Assembly (NCBI GenBank): GCA_030148425.1
Contig: JASBTM010000003.1
Location: 248,001-312,000, forward strand
Direction of reading: 5' to 3'
From: Hyphomicrobium sp.
GTDB taxonomy: Bacteria > Pseudomonadota > Alphaproteobacteria > Rhizobiales > Hyphomicrobiaceae
DNA length: 64,000 nt
Every line of letters starts with the position of its first letter. Within the stretch, counting starts at the first letter, position 1. A program made the translations under genes and the position numbers. Shown one piece after another: positions 26,678 to 34,632 of the stretch. The notes beneath the pieces are model-generated. The model ran no database searches, was not told the DNA's origin, and was given only the letters and a program-made list of their open reading frames with translations.

Positions 26678-27254
26678 GGAAGGTCGACGTCAACTCTTTG
26701 GCATACGTCTGCGCCGTTACCGGAGTGATGTAGACGCCCTTCTCCGTTGCGGCGAAGGCGGTGATGCCGTTGAGGCCCGCAAGGAAGGCTCGCGATGTGG
26801 TGCCGAGTTCATCGCGCGTGAGCTCCGGCGCAATCTGAGCGAGTGCGCCGTGGACGATTTCCACGAGGCTCGTCGTGTAGTCATGGAAAGGCGCGGGGAC
26901 TGTTTTGCCCGCAGGGAGATTGTGGGCGAGAAATAAATTCCACATCCGACGATTGACGAGCGCGAAGTCGACGTAGGCGTGCGCTAGGTCTTCGATGTTT
27001 TTCTCGCCGTCCGGGCCGAGAGGGACGCGCTTCAGATGCTCGACGGTGCGTCCCATCAATTGAACCTGAAGGGTCAGCAGAACATCGTCCAGGTTCTCGA
27101 AGATATTATAGAGCGTGCCCGGCGAATAACCAATCATCCGCGCAATTTCGCGAGCCGAAAGACCAGTAATTCCATTGCGTTCGACAATGGTCTGAGACGC
27201 ATCGAGGATGAGCTGTCTCAGTTCTTCCGGCGAGTGAACGGATCTCCGTCCCAT
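26640..27254 (-). CDS. TetR-family transcriptional regulator
   Basis: Product of 204 residues. The DNA-binding helix-turn-helix lies at about residues 30-60: GITGLSAREIARMIGYSPGTLYNIFENLDDVL. The C-terminal effector domain has the WHG-like pattern (RRMWNLFLAHNL, then GTTSRAFLAGLNGITAFA). The ligand and targets are unknown. The gene converges with and overlaps the YdjM-like gene. Its upstream spacer holds a long inverted repeat (27351-27382) that may be an operator. Confidence 0.85.
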   Translation of the reverse strand: MGRRSVHSPEELRQLILDASQTIVERNGITGLSAREIARMIGYSPGTLYNIFENLDDVLLTLQVQLMGRTVEHLKRVPLGPDGEKNIEDLAHAYVDFALVNRRMWNLFLAHNLPAGKTVPAPFHDYTTSLVEIVHGALAQIAPELTRDELGTTSRAFLAGLNGITAFAATEKGVYITPVTAQTYAKELTSTFLKGLRCRAAHAS

Positions 27255-27350
27255 AGGTTTCCATTACCCCAAAACAGTGTTGTTCAATCTATGGGCTTAA
27301 CTGTACCCAAGGTTTATTACAGCACAAGGAAATATAGAACTCTGGGTTTG

Positions 27351-27382
27351 AATTCCTAGGGGGTAGTTTCCTACTAGGAATT
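27351..27382. promoter_or_regulatory. Inverted repeat between the tetR-type gene and the tadE-like gene
   Basis: AATTCCTAG (27351-27359) and CTAGGAATT (27374-27382) form a perfect 9-base dyad with a 14-base centre. It lies about 100 bases upstream of the regulator start. On the plus strand it is followed by TTT, but no plus-strand gene precedes it, so an operator is more likely than a terminator. The surrounding 270 bases are AT-rich and contain no gene; a T9 run sits at about 27500-27508. Confidence 0.4.
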
Positions 27383-27523
27383 TTTCGTCACCAGAAGCGC
27401 CTCATAATCCGGGATTTTTTTCGTCCCATTGGCAAGTGTTGGGTACCGAAATCTCTTTATAGAGACTATTGAGGCATTGGCTTCGCGAAAGCGGAATGAT
27501 TTTTTTTTGACGTTCAACTCAGC

Positions 27524-28216
27524 TTATTTGCAAGCGTCAGAGCTTGAATTGAGTTGATCCAATGTCTTGCCGTTGTTCAAACCGGGCAGATACATCACGG
27601 ACGGCACGTTGCGCGGCATCATCGCAATTTCATAGTGCCAGGTCATGGGGCCGATGATGCTGGGGAGAAGGTTCGTCAGTAACGGTGTGTAGGAATATTC
27701 GGCGGTCGCAAAGACGACGCGGCCACCATTCGGCAGAATGTTTTTGTCGACAGCGAATGGGGGAGCTTGACCGCAATTCGGAGACGACACGGCTTGGGTT
27801 GTCCAGTTTTTTCCGTACGACCATTCGACTTTTGCTGGCGGCGATTTGGTGGGGTCAACCCAAACTTGATAGACTTGAACGGCAAGTGGCGTGGTGCTGT
27901 AAGGCCGCATCGCGTGCTGGGCGGCGGACATCATTCCTGCGAGCGACCCCGTCGAAACTGCTTTCGTCCAACTTGCGTCAGCCATATCTTCGGGCCAAAG
28001 CTGCTTTTCGCGCGTGACGAGATCGCCGACCATCGATGCTGAGCGCTGAAAGCGCTTATGGATGATCAGCGCGCGGGATAATTCAATTGTTCCAAACGTC
28101 ATCAACAGTAGTAACGGCGCGAGCAATCCGAACTCGACGGCGGCGACGCCGGCGATGTCCGTTTTGAGCCGCCGTAGAAGCGAAAATAAGGTTCTATCGC
28201 GTGAGGCGTGAGCCAT
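27524..28216 (-). CDS. TadE/TadG-like pilus assembly protein
   Basis: Product of 230 residues. After a basic N-terminus (RDRTLFSLLRRLKTD), GVAAVEFGLLAPLLLLMTF forms the single membrane helix with the TadE signature (AAVEFG), similar to the processed region of pseudopilins. The periplasmic remainder (about 180 residues) contains two cysteines (NCGQ, DACK). Such minor pseudopilins are needed for Tad secretion of Flp pilin. It begins one base after the stop of a second TadE-like gene, forming a two-gene unit. Confidence 0.8.
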   Translation of the reverse strand: MAHASRDRTLFSLLRRLKTDIAGVAAVEFGLLAPLLLLMTFGTIELSRALIIHKRFQRSASMVGDLVTREKQLWPEDMADASWTKAVSTGSLAGMMSAAQHAMRPYSTTPLAVQVYQVWVDPTKSPPAKVEWSYGKNWTTQAVSSPNCGQAPPFAVDKNILPNGGRVVFATAEYSYTPLLTNLLPSIIGPMTWHYEIAMMPRNVPSVMYLPGLNNGKTLDQLNSSSDACK

Positions 28217-28217
28217 G

Positions 28218-28850
28218 TCAGCTGCTGGCTCCCGGATAAGGCTCGGTGCGGAACGCCGTCGAGGTTTGCATCATCATCGAGCCGTTCTGCATGGTGAGAA
28301 AATGCATGAACGGAACCTTCGATGCGAAGTCCCACGGGTAGCAGACGGTCACGATCACGACGCTGCTGGCTGTGCCGGCTTGCACGGCGATGAGCTTTCC
28401 GTAATTCGCGGAGTTATCGAGAACGGTTTCGTTCTGGCCCAAGCAATTGTGCACGCCGTCATCGCCCACACTGACGTCGCCATTGTTGCCGATCTTGGAC
28501 CAGTCGTCGAAAGGCTGGGTCCAGACCTGAACCTTTGTGCAATCGATCCATTGGCCCGCACCATCGCAAATCTTTTGGCGGAAACCGCCGACCGTCATCT
28601 TGGCGGTGACGGCTTCGCCCGTCCGGATTAGCCGGCTGGCGTCGTCCGTGCCCTTCTCCAAAGCGCTGACAATAAAGAAATAGAGCGAGCAGCCCATCAG
28701 ACAGAAAATGAACATGAAGAACGGAATCGCGACGATCGCGAATTCGACTGCAGCCGCGCCTCGATCGTTGCGACCGAACCGGCGGAAAATTGCGGATCTG
28801 GAAATCGGTCGCCGAACGACCGTTGCCGGTTCCGGTGAGGACATGGGCAA
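28218..28850 (-). CDS. TadE-like pilus assembly protein
   Basis: Product of 210 residues. RGAAAVEFAIVAIPFFMFIFCLMG spans the membrane and carries the TadE motif. A short cytoplasmic N-terminus and a long periplasmic C-terminal part follow, with cysteines at QKICDG, IDCTK, HNCLG and TVCYP that could form two disulfides. It is upstream of and contiguous with the other TadE-like gene. The spacer to the pilus N-domain gene upstream is 132 bases. Confidence 0.8.
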   Translation of the reverse strand: MPMSSPEPATVVRRPISRSAIFRRFGRNDRGAAAVEFAIVAIPFFMFIFCLMGCSLYFFIVSALEKGTDDASRLIRTGEAVTAKMTVGGFRQKICDGAGQWIDCTKVQVWTQPFDDWSKIGNNGDVSVGDDGVHNCLGQNETVLDNSANYGKLIAVQAGTASSVVIVTVCYPWDFASKVPFMHFLTMQNGSMMMQTSTAFRTEPYPGASS

Positions 28851-28982
28851 GCGCTCCGCTTCCTGACGACGTCTACTCTCTCGTCATCAGTCCTAAACGC
28901 GCAAGATTAAGAGCGCATTTATTGAAAGATGGTTCTTTCGACATCGGTTTAAGAAACGTTAAGCGGTGCGATGTGCGCCGGG

Positions 28983-29489
28983 CTACTGCGCGTTGTTCGA
29001 CGAAGCGCCTTTATCCGACGTGCTAGTAGAGAAGCCGGTTTTGCTGGTGTTGGCGGACTTCACGCGGTTGAAGAAGTCTTCGTCGTCGCCGATTGTCAGC
29101 GTTGGCTCGCAGTTCGGCGTGCAAGCGTACGTGAAGCGCTGGGTCCCCTTATGAAGGTTGACGATCTTTCGGTCGTCCCGTTCGACCATCACGCGCTGAT
29201 CCTGGATGACGTTATGATTGGCATCGAGCGCGATGATGTTGGTGACGCCGAACGTCTTGCCCGTAACCACGAGAAGATTGCCGTCCTGCAGCGCGACATC
29301 GGCGATCGAGGGATTACCGATGATGATCTCTGACGCCGGACGAGGAAGGCGAAGCAGCTGCGATTGATCGTAGCGAACCACAAGGTCCGCCGCGTTCGTG
29401 GGGATGACGGACAAAGCGAGAAGGCCGAGGCAAGCGATCGCTCTCATCATTTTGGAGGAGGCGACGGCGAAATTTGCTCTGTGAGGCAT
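28983..29489 (-). CDS. Stand-alone pilus/secretin N-domain protein
   Basis: Exported protein of about 168 residues. After a signal sequence (MMRAIACLGLLALSVIPTNA-AD), the body is DQSQLLRLPRPASEIIIGNPSIADV, then NLLVVTGKTFGVTNIIALD and VMVERDDRKIV. This pattern equals the N-terminal domain of CpaC/RcpA secretins (residues following VLIEFPRDVRDVMVSNPAV in the cpaC gene here), known as the T2SS/T3SS pilus N-domain. No secretin barrel follows. A late ACTPNCEPT pair of cysteines may pair. The start is uncertain: 29489 (MPHRAN) or 29450/29447. A role beside the Tad secretin in the outer membrane is inferred. Confidence 0.72.
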   Translation of the reverse strand: MPHRANFAVASSKMMRAIACLGLLALSVIPTNAADLVVRYDQSQLLRLPRPASEIIIGNPSIADVALQDGNLLVVTGKTFGVTNIIALDANHNVIQDQRVMVERDDRKIVNLHKGTQRFTYACTPNCEPTLTIGDDEDFFNRVKSANTSKTGFSTSTSDKGASSNNAQ

Positions 29490-30055
29490 CTCTGGAATCC
29501 GGAATAGGTGGCGGCCGTCGCCATTACTGCGGAAAATGGTGAAGGATGTGCAAACGGCCGTTCCGAAGCGATGCAACGGCGCCTGAAGTGAGGGGCGGTT
29601 TCCCTGTGCCGGGTCCACGGATGAAATCAATAAAGTTGTTTGCATTGTTCCGCATGCGTCACAATCCAGACGCAACTGGCCAAAGTTCTGGGCGGTATAG
29701 TTGGATCGCGTGGTGACGTGCGCAGCATCATTGGTGCGTGCGTTGCATGAAACTAATCCGATGTATTCTTGTTTATTAAAAGTATTTATTCTGAAATACT
29801 GTGGTATTTTCCGGTTCGAAGCGCATGTTTGCGCAATAGTAATAATGTTGTTCCATGAATTTCGTGGATTTTAAATGTTTTTATTGCTGGGTCTATGATG
29901 GATAACTGCGCTTTAATACATATTTGTCGCGGAATTTTGGCGTTTTACCTGCTTTTAAGTTTTCACGATTATTGTCCGCTTAGTTTCCGGGAGGGCGCAG
30001 ACCCTGAGGGAACATGGATCGGATCAGCGTTAGTTTGAGTTTTGGGAGAGTTCGA
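29490..30055. other. AT-rich spacer between the two arms of the Tad locus
   Basis: No gene is supported in these 566 bases. From about 29740 to 29990 the composition drops well below the rest of the window, with runs such as TTGTTTATTAAAAGTATTTA. A dyad AGTATTT (29781-29787)/AAATACT (29794-29800) and a smaller one, GCGCA/TGCGC (29821-29834), are visible. This is the expected control region for the flp pilin gene on the right and the N-domain gene on the left. I cannot place promoters with confidence. Confidence 0.6.
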
Positions 30056-30244
30056 ATGAATATGTTTTCGCGTTTTGTGAAGGACGAGTCGGGTGCTACG
30101 GCAATCGAATACGGCCTCATCGCTGCTATCGTCAGCGTCGGCATCATCGCCGCCCTCGGTAGCGTCCGCGACAGCCTGAAGGACACGTTCACCAGCGTCT
30201 CCGACGGTCTGAAGGGCACCGGTGCGACCCCCCCCGCCCCATAA
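30056..30244 (+). CDS. Flp-family type IVb pilin
   Basis: Pilin precursor of 62 residues. The short basic leader MNMFSRFVKDESG is followed by the prepilin peptidase site and the Flp motif ATAIEYGLIAAIVSVGIIAA, the hydrophobic helix that packs in the fibre. The tail is short and hydrophilic (GTGATPPAP). GGGAGAG lies seven bases before the ATG. A strong terminator follows, so this is probably expressed as a separate abundant message and is likely the major pilin. CpaA, encoded 460 bases downstream, should process it. Confidence 0.92.
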   Translation: MNMFSRFVKDESGATAIEYGLIAAIVSVGIIAALGSVRDSLKDTFTSVSDGLKGTGATPPAP

Positions 30245-30276
30245 TTGGTTTTCGGCCTCTGAGAGGCATGTGCGAA

Positions 30277-30312
30277 TGCGCTCGGAGAGAAATCTCCGGG
30301 CGCATTTTCGTT
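30277..30312 (+). terminator. Rho-independent terminator after the first flp gene
   Basis: TGCGCTCGGAGA and TCTCCGGGCGCA pair with one mismatch around a GAAA loop, followed by TTTTCGTTTC. It lies 33 bases after the pilin stop codon and would let the pilin be made at a higher level than the assembly genes. Confidence 0.85.
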
Positions 30313-30433
30313 TCTTCAGGATTACGAATGCGGCCGGGTTGCGCAGTGCTCAAAAGCTGTACTTCGGCACCAGATTTTAACGCCGATGATGTTCATAGTC
30401 TTTCCGCCACAGACGGCAAAAGGGGTTAGGGCG

Positions 30434-30610
30434 ATGAGAGAAAAGGTACAAGCATTCCTCGCGAGCGAGGGTGGTGCAACCGCGATCGAGTACGCGTTGA
30501 TCGCGAGCATCGTGAGCATCTCCATCGTTGTGAGTCTCACAAGCGCGTCGACGTCGTTGCAGGCGATGTTCAAATCGGTCCACGACGCATTCACCGCCAA
30601 CGGTCATTGA
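30434..30610 (+). CDS. Second Flp-family pilin
   Basis: Precursor of 58 residues: leader MREKVQAFLASEGG, then ATAIEYALIASIVSISIVVS and a short hydrophilic tail ending TANGH. It keeps the glutamate and tyrosine of the Flp motif. It differs from the first pilin in the body and tail, so it is not a recent duplicate. The ATG at 30434 has AGGGCG close upstream. It may be a minor pilin or be used under other conditions. Confidence 0.82.
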   Translation: MREKVQAFLASEGGATAIEYALIASIVSISIVVSLTSASTSLQAMFKSVHDAFTANGH

Positions 30611-30704
30611 AAACTCCGTGACGCTACGAGCGCCACATTAGGCGGCCTTTTACCTCGAGCGCGCAAAGTATCAGCGTTTTCGGCAGAAAATCGGATATCG
30701 GACA

Positions 30705-31214
30705 ATGACGACCTTCGCCTCTCTGGCGCTGATGGCTTTCCCCGTGGCGATGGCATTCGCCGCCGCCAACGACCTCTTCACAATGAAGATCCCCAATCTC
30801 ATCCCGCTTGCGCTTTTCGCGAGCTTCGTCATCGTCGCGCTTTTGTCGCGCATGCCGCTCGATGTGTTCGGTATGCACGTCGCGGTCGGGTTCGCCGTTT
30901 TGACCGCGACCTTCACGCTTTTCGCTTTGAACCTTTTCGGTGGCGGCGACGCCAAGCTTGTCGCGGCCGGGGCGGTCTGGATAGGACCGGAGCACATCAT
31001 GGATTATCTTCTCCTCATCACCCTATTCGGTGGCGCGCTCTCTCTTCTCATTCTCGGCTATCGCAAATGGGTGCCAGCGGCGGCCTTTGGCTTCCCGGGC
31101 TGGGCGCAAAGGTTGAACATCGATAAAGGTCCCATTCCCTACGGCATCGCGATCGCGGCAGGCGCGCTCGTCGTATTTCCTAAGACCAGTCTCTTTCTGT
31201 CCTTGATGACCTGA
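30705..31214 (+). CDS. cpaA: Prepilin peptidase CpaA/TadV
   Basis: Inner-membrane aspartic protease of 169 residues with about five to six helices. The two catalytic aspartates are D23 (AANDLFTMKIPN) and D82 in the FGGGDAKL motif (GxGD-type). It lacks the N-terminal methylating domain of larger type IV prepilin peptidases, as usual for Tad systems. It removes the leaders of Flp pilins and TadE-type pseudopilins. Start ATG 30705 is supported by the hydrophobic first helix. Confidence 0.9.
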   Translation: MTTFASLALMAFPVAMAFAAANDLFTMKIPNLIPLALFASFVIVALLSRMPLDVFGMHVAVGFAVLTATFTLFALNLFGGGDAKLVAAGAVWIGPEHIMDYLLLITLFGGALSLLILGYRKWVPAAAFGFPGWAQRLNIDKGPIPYGIAIAAGALVVFPKTSLFLSLMT

Positions 31215-31397
31215 GACGATTTTCGCGGCTGCGAAACCCTGTGTGGAGCTGACGCGGTTGTTCGCCGAGCGACAATTGCCGCTACAATGTTCCGTCCTTT
31301 AGTCGCGCTTCGAGACGCCGGTTAACTACAAATTGACGATTGCCGGGGCATCGTCGATTTGCGGGATCGCGTTGGGTCTCAAGGGACTGCGGGACGA

Positions 31398-32198
31398 ATG
31401 AAGCGGGCACAACTTATCGGATTTTCGGTCGCACTCGTTGCCGCCGTGCTCGCATACTACGTCGCGAGCGTGCTCGTGCGTCCGCCCGCACCCATAATGG
31501 TCGAGAAAAAGATCGACAGCACCGATGTGCTTGTCGCGGCGACGGATATTCCGGTCGGAGAGATCGTCAACGAAGGCAGTTTCCGCTGGATGTCGTGGCC
31601 GGAGGAAGCTGCGTCTCAAACCTATATCACCAAGAAGCGCGGCGGCGCAGAAATGCTGCACAAGCTGTCGGGCTCTGTCGCGCGCGCGCCGATGCTTGCG
31701 GGTGAACCGGTCACCGAGACGAAACTCATCAAGGCCGGTCAGGGCGGGGTCCTCGCGGCCATCCTTCCGCAAGGCATGCGCGCGATCTCGACGAAAATTC
31801 GCGCGGAAACTGCGGCGGGCAGCCTGATCCTTCCGAACGATCATGTCGACGTCATCCTTATCCGCCATGTGCGGGACCGTAGCGGTCAGGATCAGAACGT
31901 CGTCGATACGCTGTTCCGCAATGTGCGCGTCATGGCGATCGGGCAGCAGATTCAGACCAAGGAAGGCAAGAAGGCGGCGGACGTGTCGGCGTCAACAGCG
32001 ACGCTCGAGCTGACGCCCCGGCAGGCGGAGATGATGGCGCTCGCGAATTCGATGGGTGAGATCACGCTCACGCTGCGCAGCGTCGCCGATCTGAGTACGG
32101 ACCCTGCCCGCGCAGGCGGTCTCGATTTCAAAGTAAAAGACAACTCCGTGCGTGTCGTTCGGTACGGAGCGAAGTCGCGTGTGTATGGCGTGAACTGA
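31398..32198 (+). CDS. cpaB: Pilus assembly protein CpaB/RcpC
   Basis: Product of 266 residues with one N-terminal membrane anchor (LIGFSVALVAAVLAYYVASVL). It is followed by a SAF domain (VLVAATDIPVGEIVNEGSFRWMSWP) and the RcpC domain, ending near RVVRYGAKS. It lies in the periplasm and is thought to contact the secretin and gate Flp export. ATG 31398 is chosen; an upstream in-frame codon at 31359 has no support. It is 183 bases after cpaA. Confidence 0.88.
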   Translation: MKRAQLIGFSVALVAAVLAYYVASVLVRPPAPIMVEKKIDSTDVLVAATDIPVGEIVNEGSFRWMSWPEEAASQTYITKKRGGAEMLHKLSGSVARAPMLAGEPVTETKLIKAGQGGVLAAILPQGMRAISTKIRAETAAGSLILPNDHVDVILIRHVRDRSGQDQNVVDTLFRNVRVMAIGQQIQTKEGKKAADVSASTATLELTPRQAEMMALANSMGEITLTLRSVADLSTDPARAGGLDFKVKDNSVRVVRYGAKSRVYGVN

Positions 32199-32235
32199 GT
32201 AATCGTTATCAGTGGTCGTCATAGGGCAAGACCTC

Positions 32236-33852
32236 ATGTGCACTAGGTTATGTTTTTTCGGGCGTTCGCTGGCGCGCGCCGCGATGCTTGCTATCGGCAT
32301 CGGATTGGCGTTTTCCGGTGCGATGGCGCAGCCGCAAAGGGCGGTCGATCAGGTCTATGGCGACAATGACGATGGCGGGCAGCACCAGTCGCTAATCCGT
32401 ATCCAGGATACCGGCGGTCCGATCCGTAAGAATCTCAAGCTCGGCCTCGGCAAGTCGGTGCTGATCGAGTTTCCTCGCGACGTGCGCGATGTGATGGTTT
32501 CCAACCCGGCAGTCATCGATGCCGTCGTGTTGAGCTCCAACCGGGTGTTCCTGCTATCGAAAGGCAGCATCGGCGAAGCAAACGTCTTCTTCTTCGATAC
32601 GTCCGGCCGCCAGTTCGCGACCATGGAAATGTATGTCGAGCGCGAAACGGCGGGTCTAGAGGCGCTGCTCAACCGCATCATTTCCGGTGCGCGGATCAAA
32701 GTTGAGATGCTCAATCAGACGGTGATCCTGACCGGCACCGTCAAGAGCCCCATCGATTCCACACGCGCCGGCGACATCTCCAACCAGTTCATTTCTCAGC
32801 AGCTGACGGCCGTGTCGGTGAGCGCAAAAGAAGGCGTCGCGATGGGGACGGCGCAGACCAGCCAAGAGAAGGAAAACGTCATCAACATGCTCTCGGTCGA
32901 AGCCGAAGAGCAGGTGATGCTGAAAGTCACGGTTGCGGAAGTTCAGCGTACGGCGCTAAAGCAGCTCGGCGTGAACGTCGGTGCGATGGTGCAGTCGGGC
33001 AGCTTCGCGACGCAGCTTCTGACTGAGAATGCTCTCCCGATCACGTCCGCACAAGGGCTTGGCCAGCTGCCTCAGATCGGTATCGGAACCGCGACGGCCG
33101 CGGGTTGTACACTTGGCGTACTTTGCTCGGTCAATCCCGGTGCAGGCGGTACGTTTCAAAACAGCGGCGTCACTTCGCAGTTTGGGAGTGGCGGCAACCG
33201 GGTTCAAACAGCGATCCGTGCGCTTGAACGCGACGGCTTGGTGCGCACGCTTGCCGAACCGAACCTCACCGCCATCTCGGGCGAGCCCGCCGAATTCCTG
33301 GCGGGTGGCGAAGTTCCTTACGTTACCGGAATCGATACGCAGTCGGGTGTCAGCTCGGTTGCTTTCAAGAAGTTCGGCGTGCAGCTGAGCTTTACGCCCG
33401 TCGTTCTTTCAGAAGGCCGCATCAGCCTCAAGATCGATACGAGCGTCAGCGATATCTCGCAGTTCATCGCCAACAATCCGGTGTTCGACACCCGGCAGGC
33501 AAAGACGGTCGTCGAGTTGCCGTCGGGCGGATCGCTTGCCCTTGCGGGTCTGATCAATACCAAGACGCAGCAGAATATCGACGGTCTTCCAGGGGCGAAG
33601 GACATTCCGATCCTCGGCACGCTCTTCCGCAGCCGCGACTTCCAGAACCAGGAATCCGAGCTTGTCGTGATCGTGACGCCCTACGTCGTACAGCCGACGT
33701 CGCGTCAGCAGCTGGCAACGCCTGCCGACGGATTGGCGCCTGCGACAGATCTCAAGGCGGATTTTCTCGGTCATCTGAACCGGATCTACGGCAAAGGCGA
33801 GAGTATGCCTTCCGGCGGTCTCAAGGGTGACTACGGCTTCATTGTCGAATAA
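32236..33852 (+). CDS. cpaC: Outer-membrane secretin CpaC/RcpA
   Basis: Product of 538 residues. A signal peptide ends SGAMA-QPQ (near residue 32). The pilus N-domain (GKSVLIEFPRDVRDVMVSNPAV) is followed by a BON-like linker, and the secretin core follows with the family pattern VEAEEQVMLKVTVAEVQRTALKQLG, then GSGGNRVQTAIRALERDGLVRTLAEPNLTAISGEPAEFLAGGEVP, and SELVVIVTPYVV at the end. It forms the outer-membrane channel for the Flp pilus. I prefer ATG 32236; GTG 32212 is possible. The next gene overlaps no part of it. Confidence 0.92.
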   Translation: MCTRLCFFGRSLARAAMLAIGIGLAFSGAMAQPQRAVDQVYGDNDDGGQHQSLIRIQDTGGPIRKNLKLGLGKSVLIEFPRDVRDVMVSNPAVIDAVVLSSNRVFLLSKGSIGEANVFFFDTSGRQFATMEMYVERETAGLEALLNRIISGARIKVEMLNQTVILTGTVKSPIDSTRAGDISNQFISQQLTAVSVSAKEGVAMGTAQTSQEKENVINMLSVEAEEQVMLKVTVAEVQRTALKQLGVNVGAMVQSGSFATQLLTENALPITSAQGLGQLPQIGIGTATAAGCTLGVLCSVNPGAGGTFQNSGVTSQFGSGGNRVQTAIRALERDGLVRTLAEPNLTAISGEPAEFLAGGEVPYVTGIDTQSGVSSVAFKKFGVQLSFTPVVLSEGRISLKIDTSVSDISQFIANNPVFDTRQAKTVVELPSGGSLALAGLINTKTQQNIDGLPGAKDIPILGTLFRSRDFQNQESELVVIVTPYVVQPTSRQQLATPADGLAPATDLKADFLGHLNRIYGKGESMPSGGLKGDYGFIVE

Positions 33853-33871
33853 CCGGGGCGAGACACGCGTC

Positions 33872-34612
33872 ATGCAGATGAGAAGCACGAATGCCGACCG
33901 CCCCGTAAGGCTCGGGCTTGGCGTTGCGAGGATCCTAACCGTTGCGCTGCTCTCGACGCTCGCCGCCGGATGCAAGCACGATGGAGCGGATGGTTCGCGT
34001 GTCGCGGGTTGGACATTGATAGATCCGGATCAACGTCACCCGATCCTCGTATCGCAACAACCCGCCTCGCTCTCTCTCCGCGTTTCGCCAAGTGCGGATG
34101 GGTTGACGCCGGCGCAGCGTGCCCGCGTGCTGGAATTCGCAAGCCACAGCTCTGCGTCGGATGCCGGAAACAGCCGTATCGTGATTTCGGCGCCGAGCGG
34201 ATCGCAAAACGAAGGATCGGCGATGCAGGGCGCCGACGAGGTTCGGCAGCTGCTGATCAATACCGGATATTCGGAGACGAAAATCGCCGTCGAAGCCTAT
34301 CAAGCTTCCGGCCGCGATGCTCCACTGCGGCTCTCTTATATGCGCTATGTGGCCCAGGCTCCGGAGTGTGGCCAGGACTGGTCGCAGAATCTGGCGCGCA
34401 ACTACCAAAATACGCCGTATCCGAATTTCGGCTGCGCCGCGCAGCGCAACCTCGCGGTCCAAGTTGCGAACCCTGCGGATCTTCTCGGACCACGCACGAT
34501 GACGAGCCGCGACTCCAACCGTCGCGACAACATGTACAAGAAGTACGTCAATGGCGACGCCCTCGGCGCGAGTAAGGAAGCTCAGACCATTCAGAACGTA
34601 ACCGGTCAGTGA
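33872..34612 (+). CDS. cpaD: Pilus lipoprotein CpaD
   Basis: Product of 246 residues with a lipoprotein signal: ILTVALLSTLAAGC, where the cysteine would be lipidated. The body matches CpaD (Caulobacter Tad pilus lipoprotein), with SLRVSPSADGLTPAQRARVLEFA resembling an OmpA-like start and C-terminal NYPNFGCAAQRNLAVQVANPADLLGPR-type sequence around residue 195. It probably helps place the CpaC secretin. Start ATG 33872; it follows cpaC by 19 bases. Confidence 0.88.
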   Translation: MQMRSTNADRPVRLGLGVARILTVALLSTLAAGCKHDGADGSRVAGWTLIDPDQRHPILVSQQPASLSLRVSPSADGLTPAQRARVLEFASHSSASDAGNSRIVISAPSGSQNEGSAMQGADEVRQLLINTGYSETKIAVEAYQASGRDAPLRLSYMRYVAQAPECGQDWSQNLARNYQNTPYPNFGCAAQRNLAVQVANPADLLGPRTMTSRDSNRRDNMYKKYVNGDALGASKEAQTIQNVTGQ

Positions 34613-34632
34613 GCACTCGGAGACGATAGATC

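Noticed and set aside
27480..27515. Hairpin GCTTCGCGAAAGC followed by T9 on the plus strand
   Set aside because: No plus-strand gene precedes it, and the stem is short and eight bases away from the T-run; not supported as a terminator.
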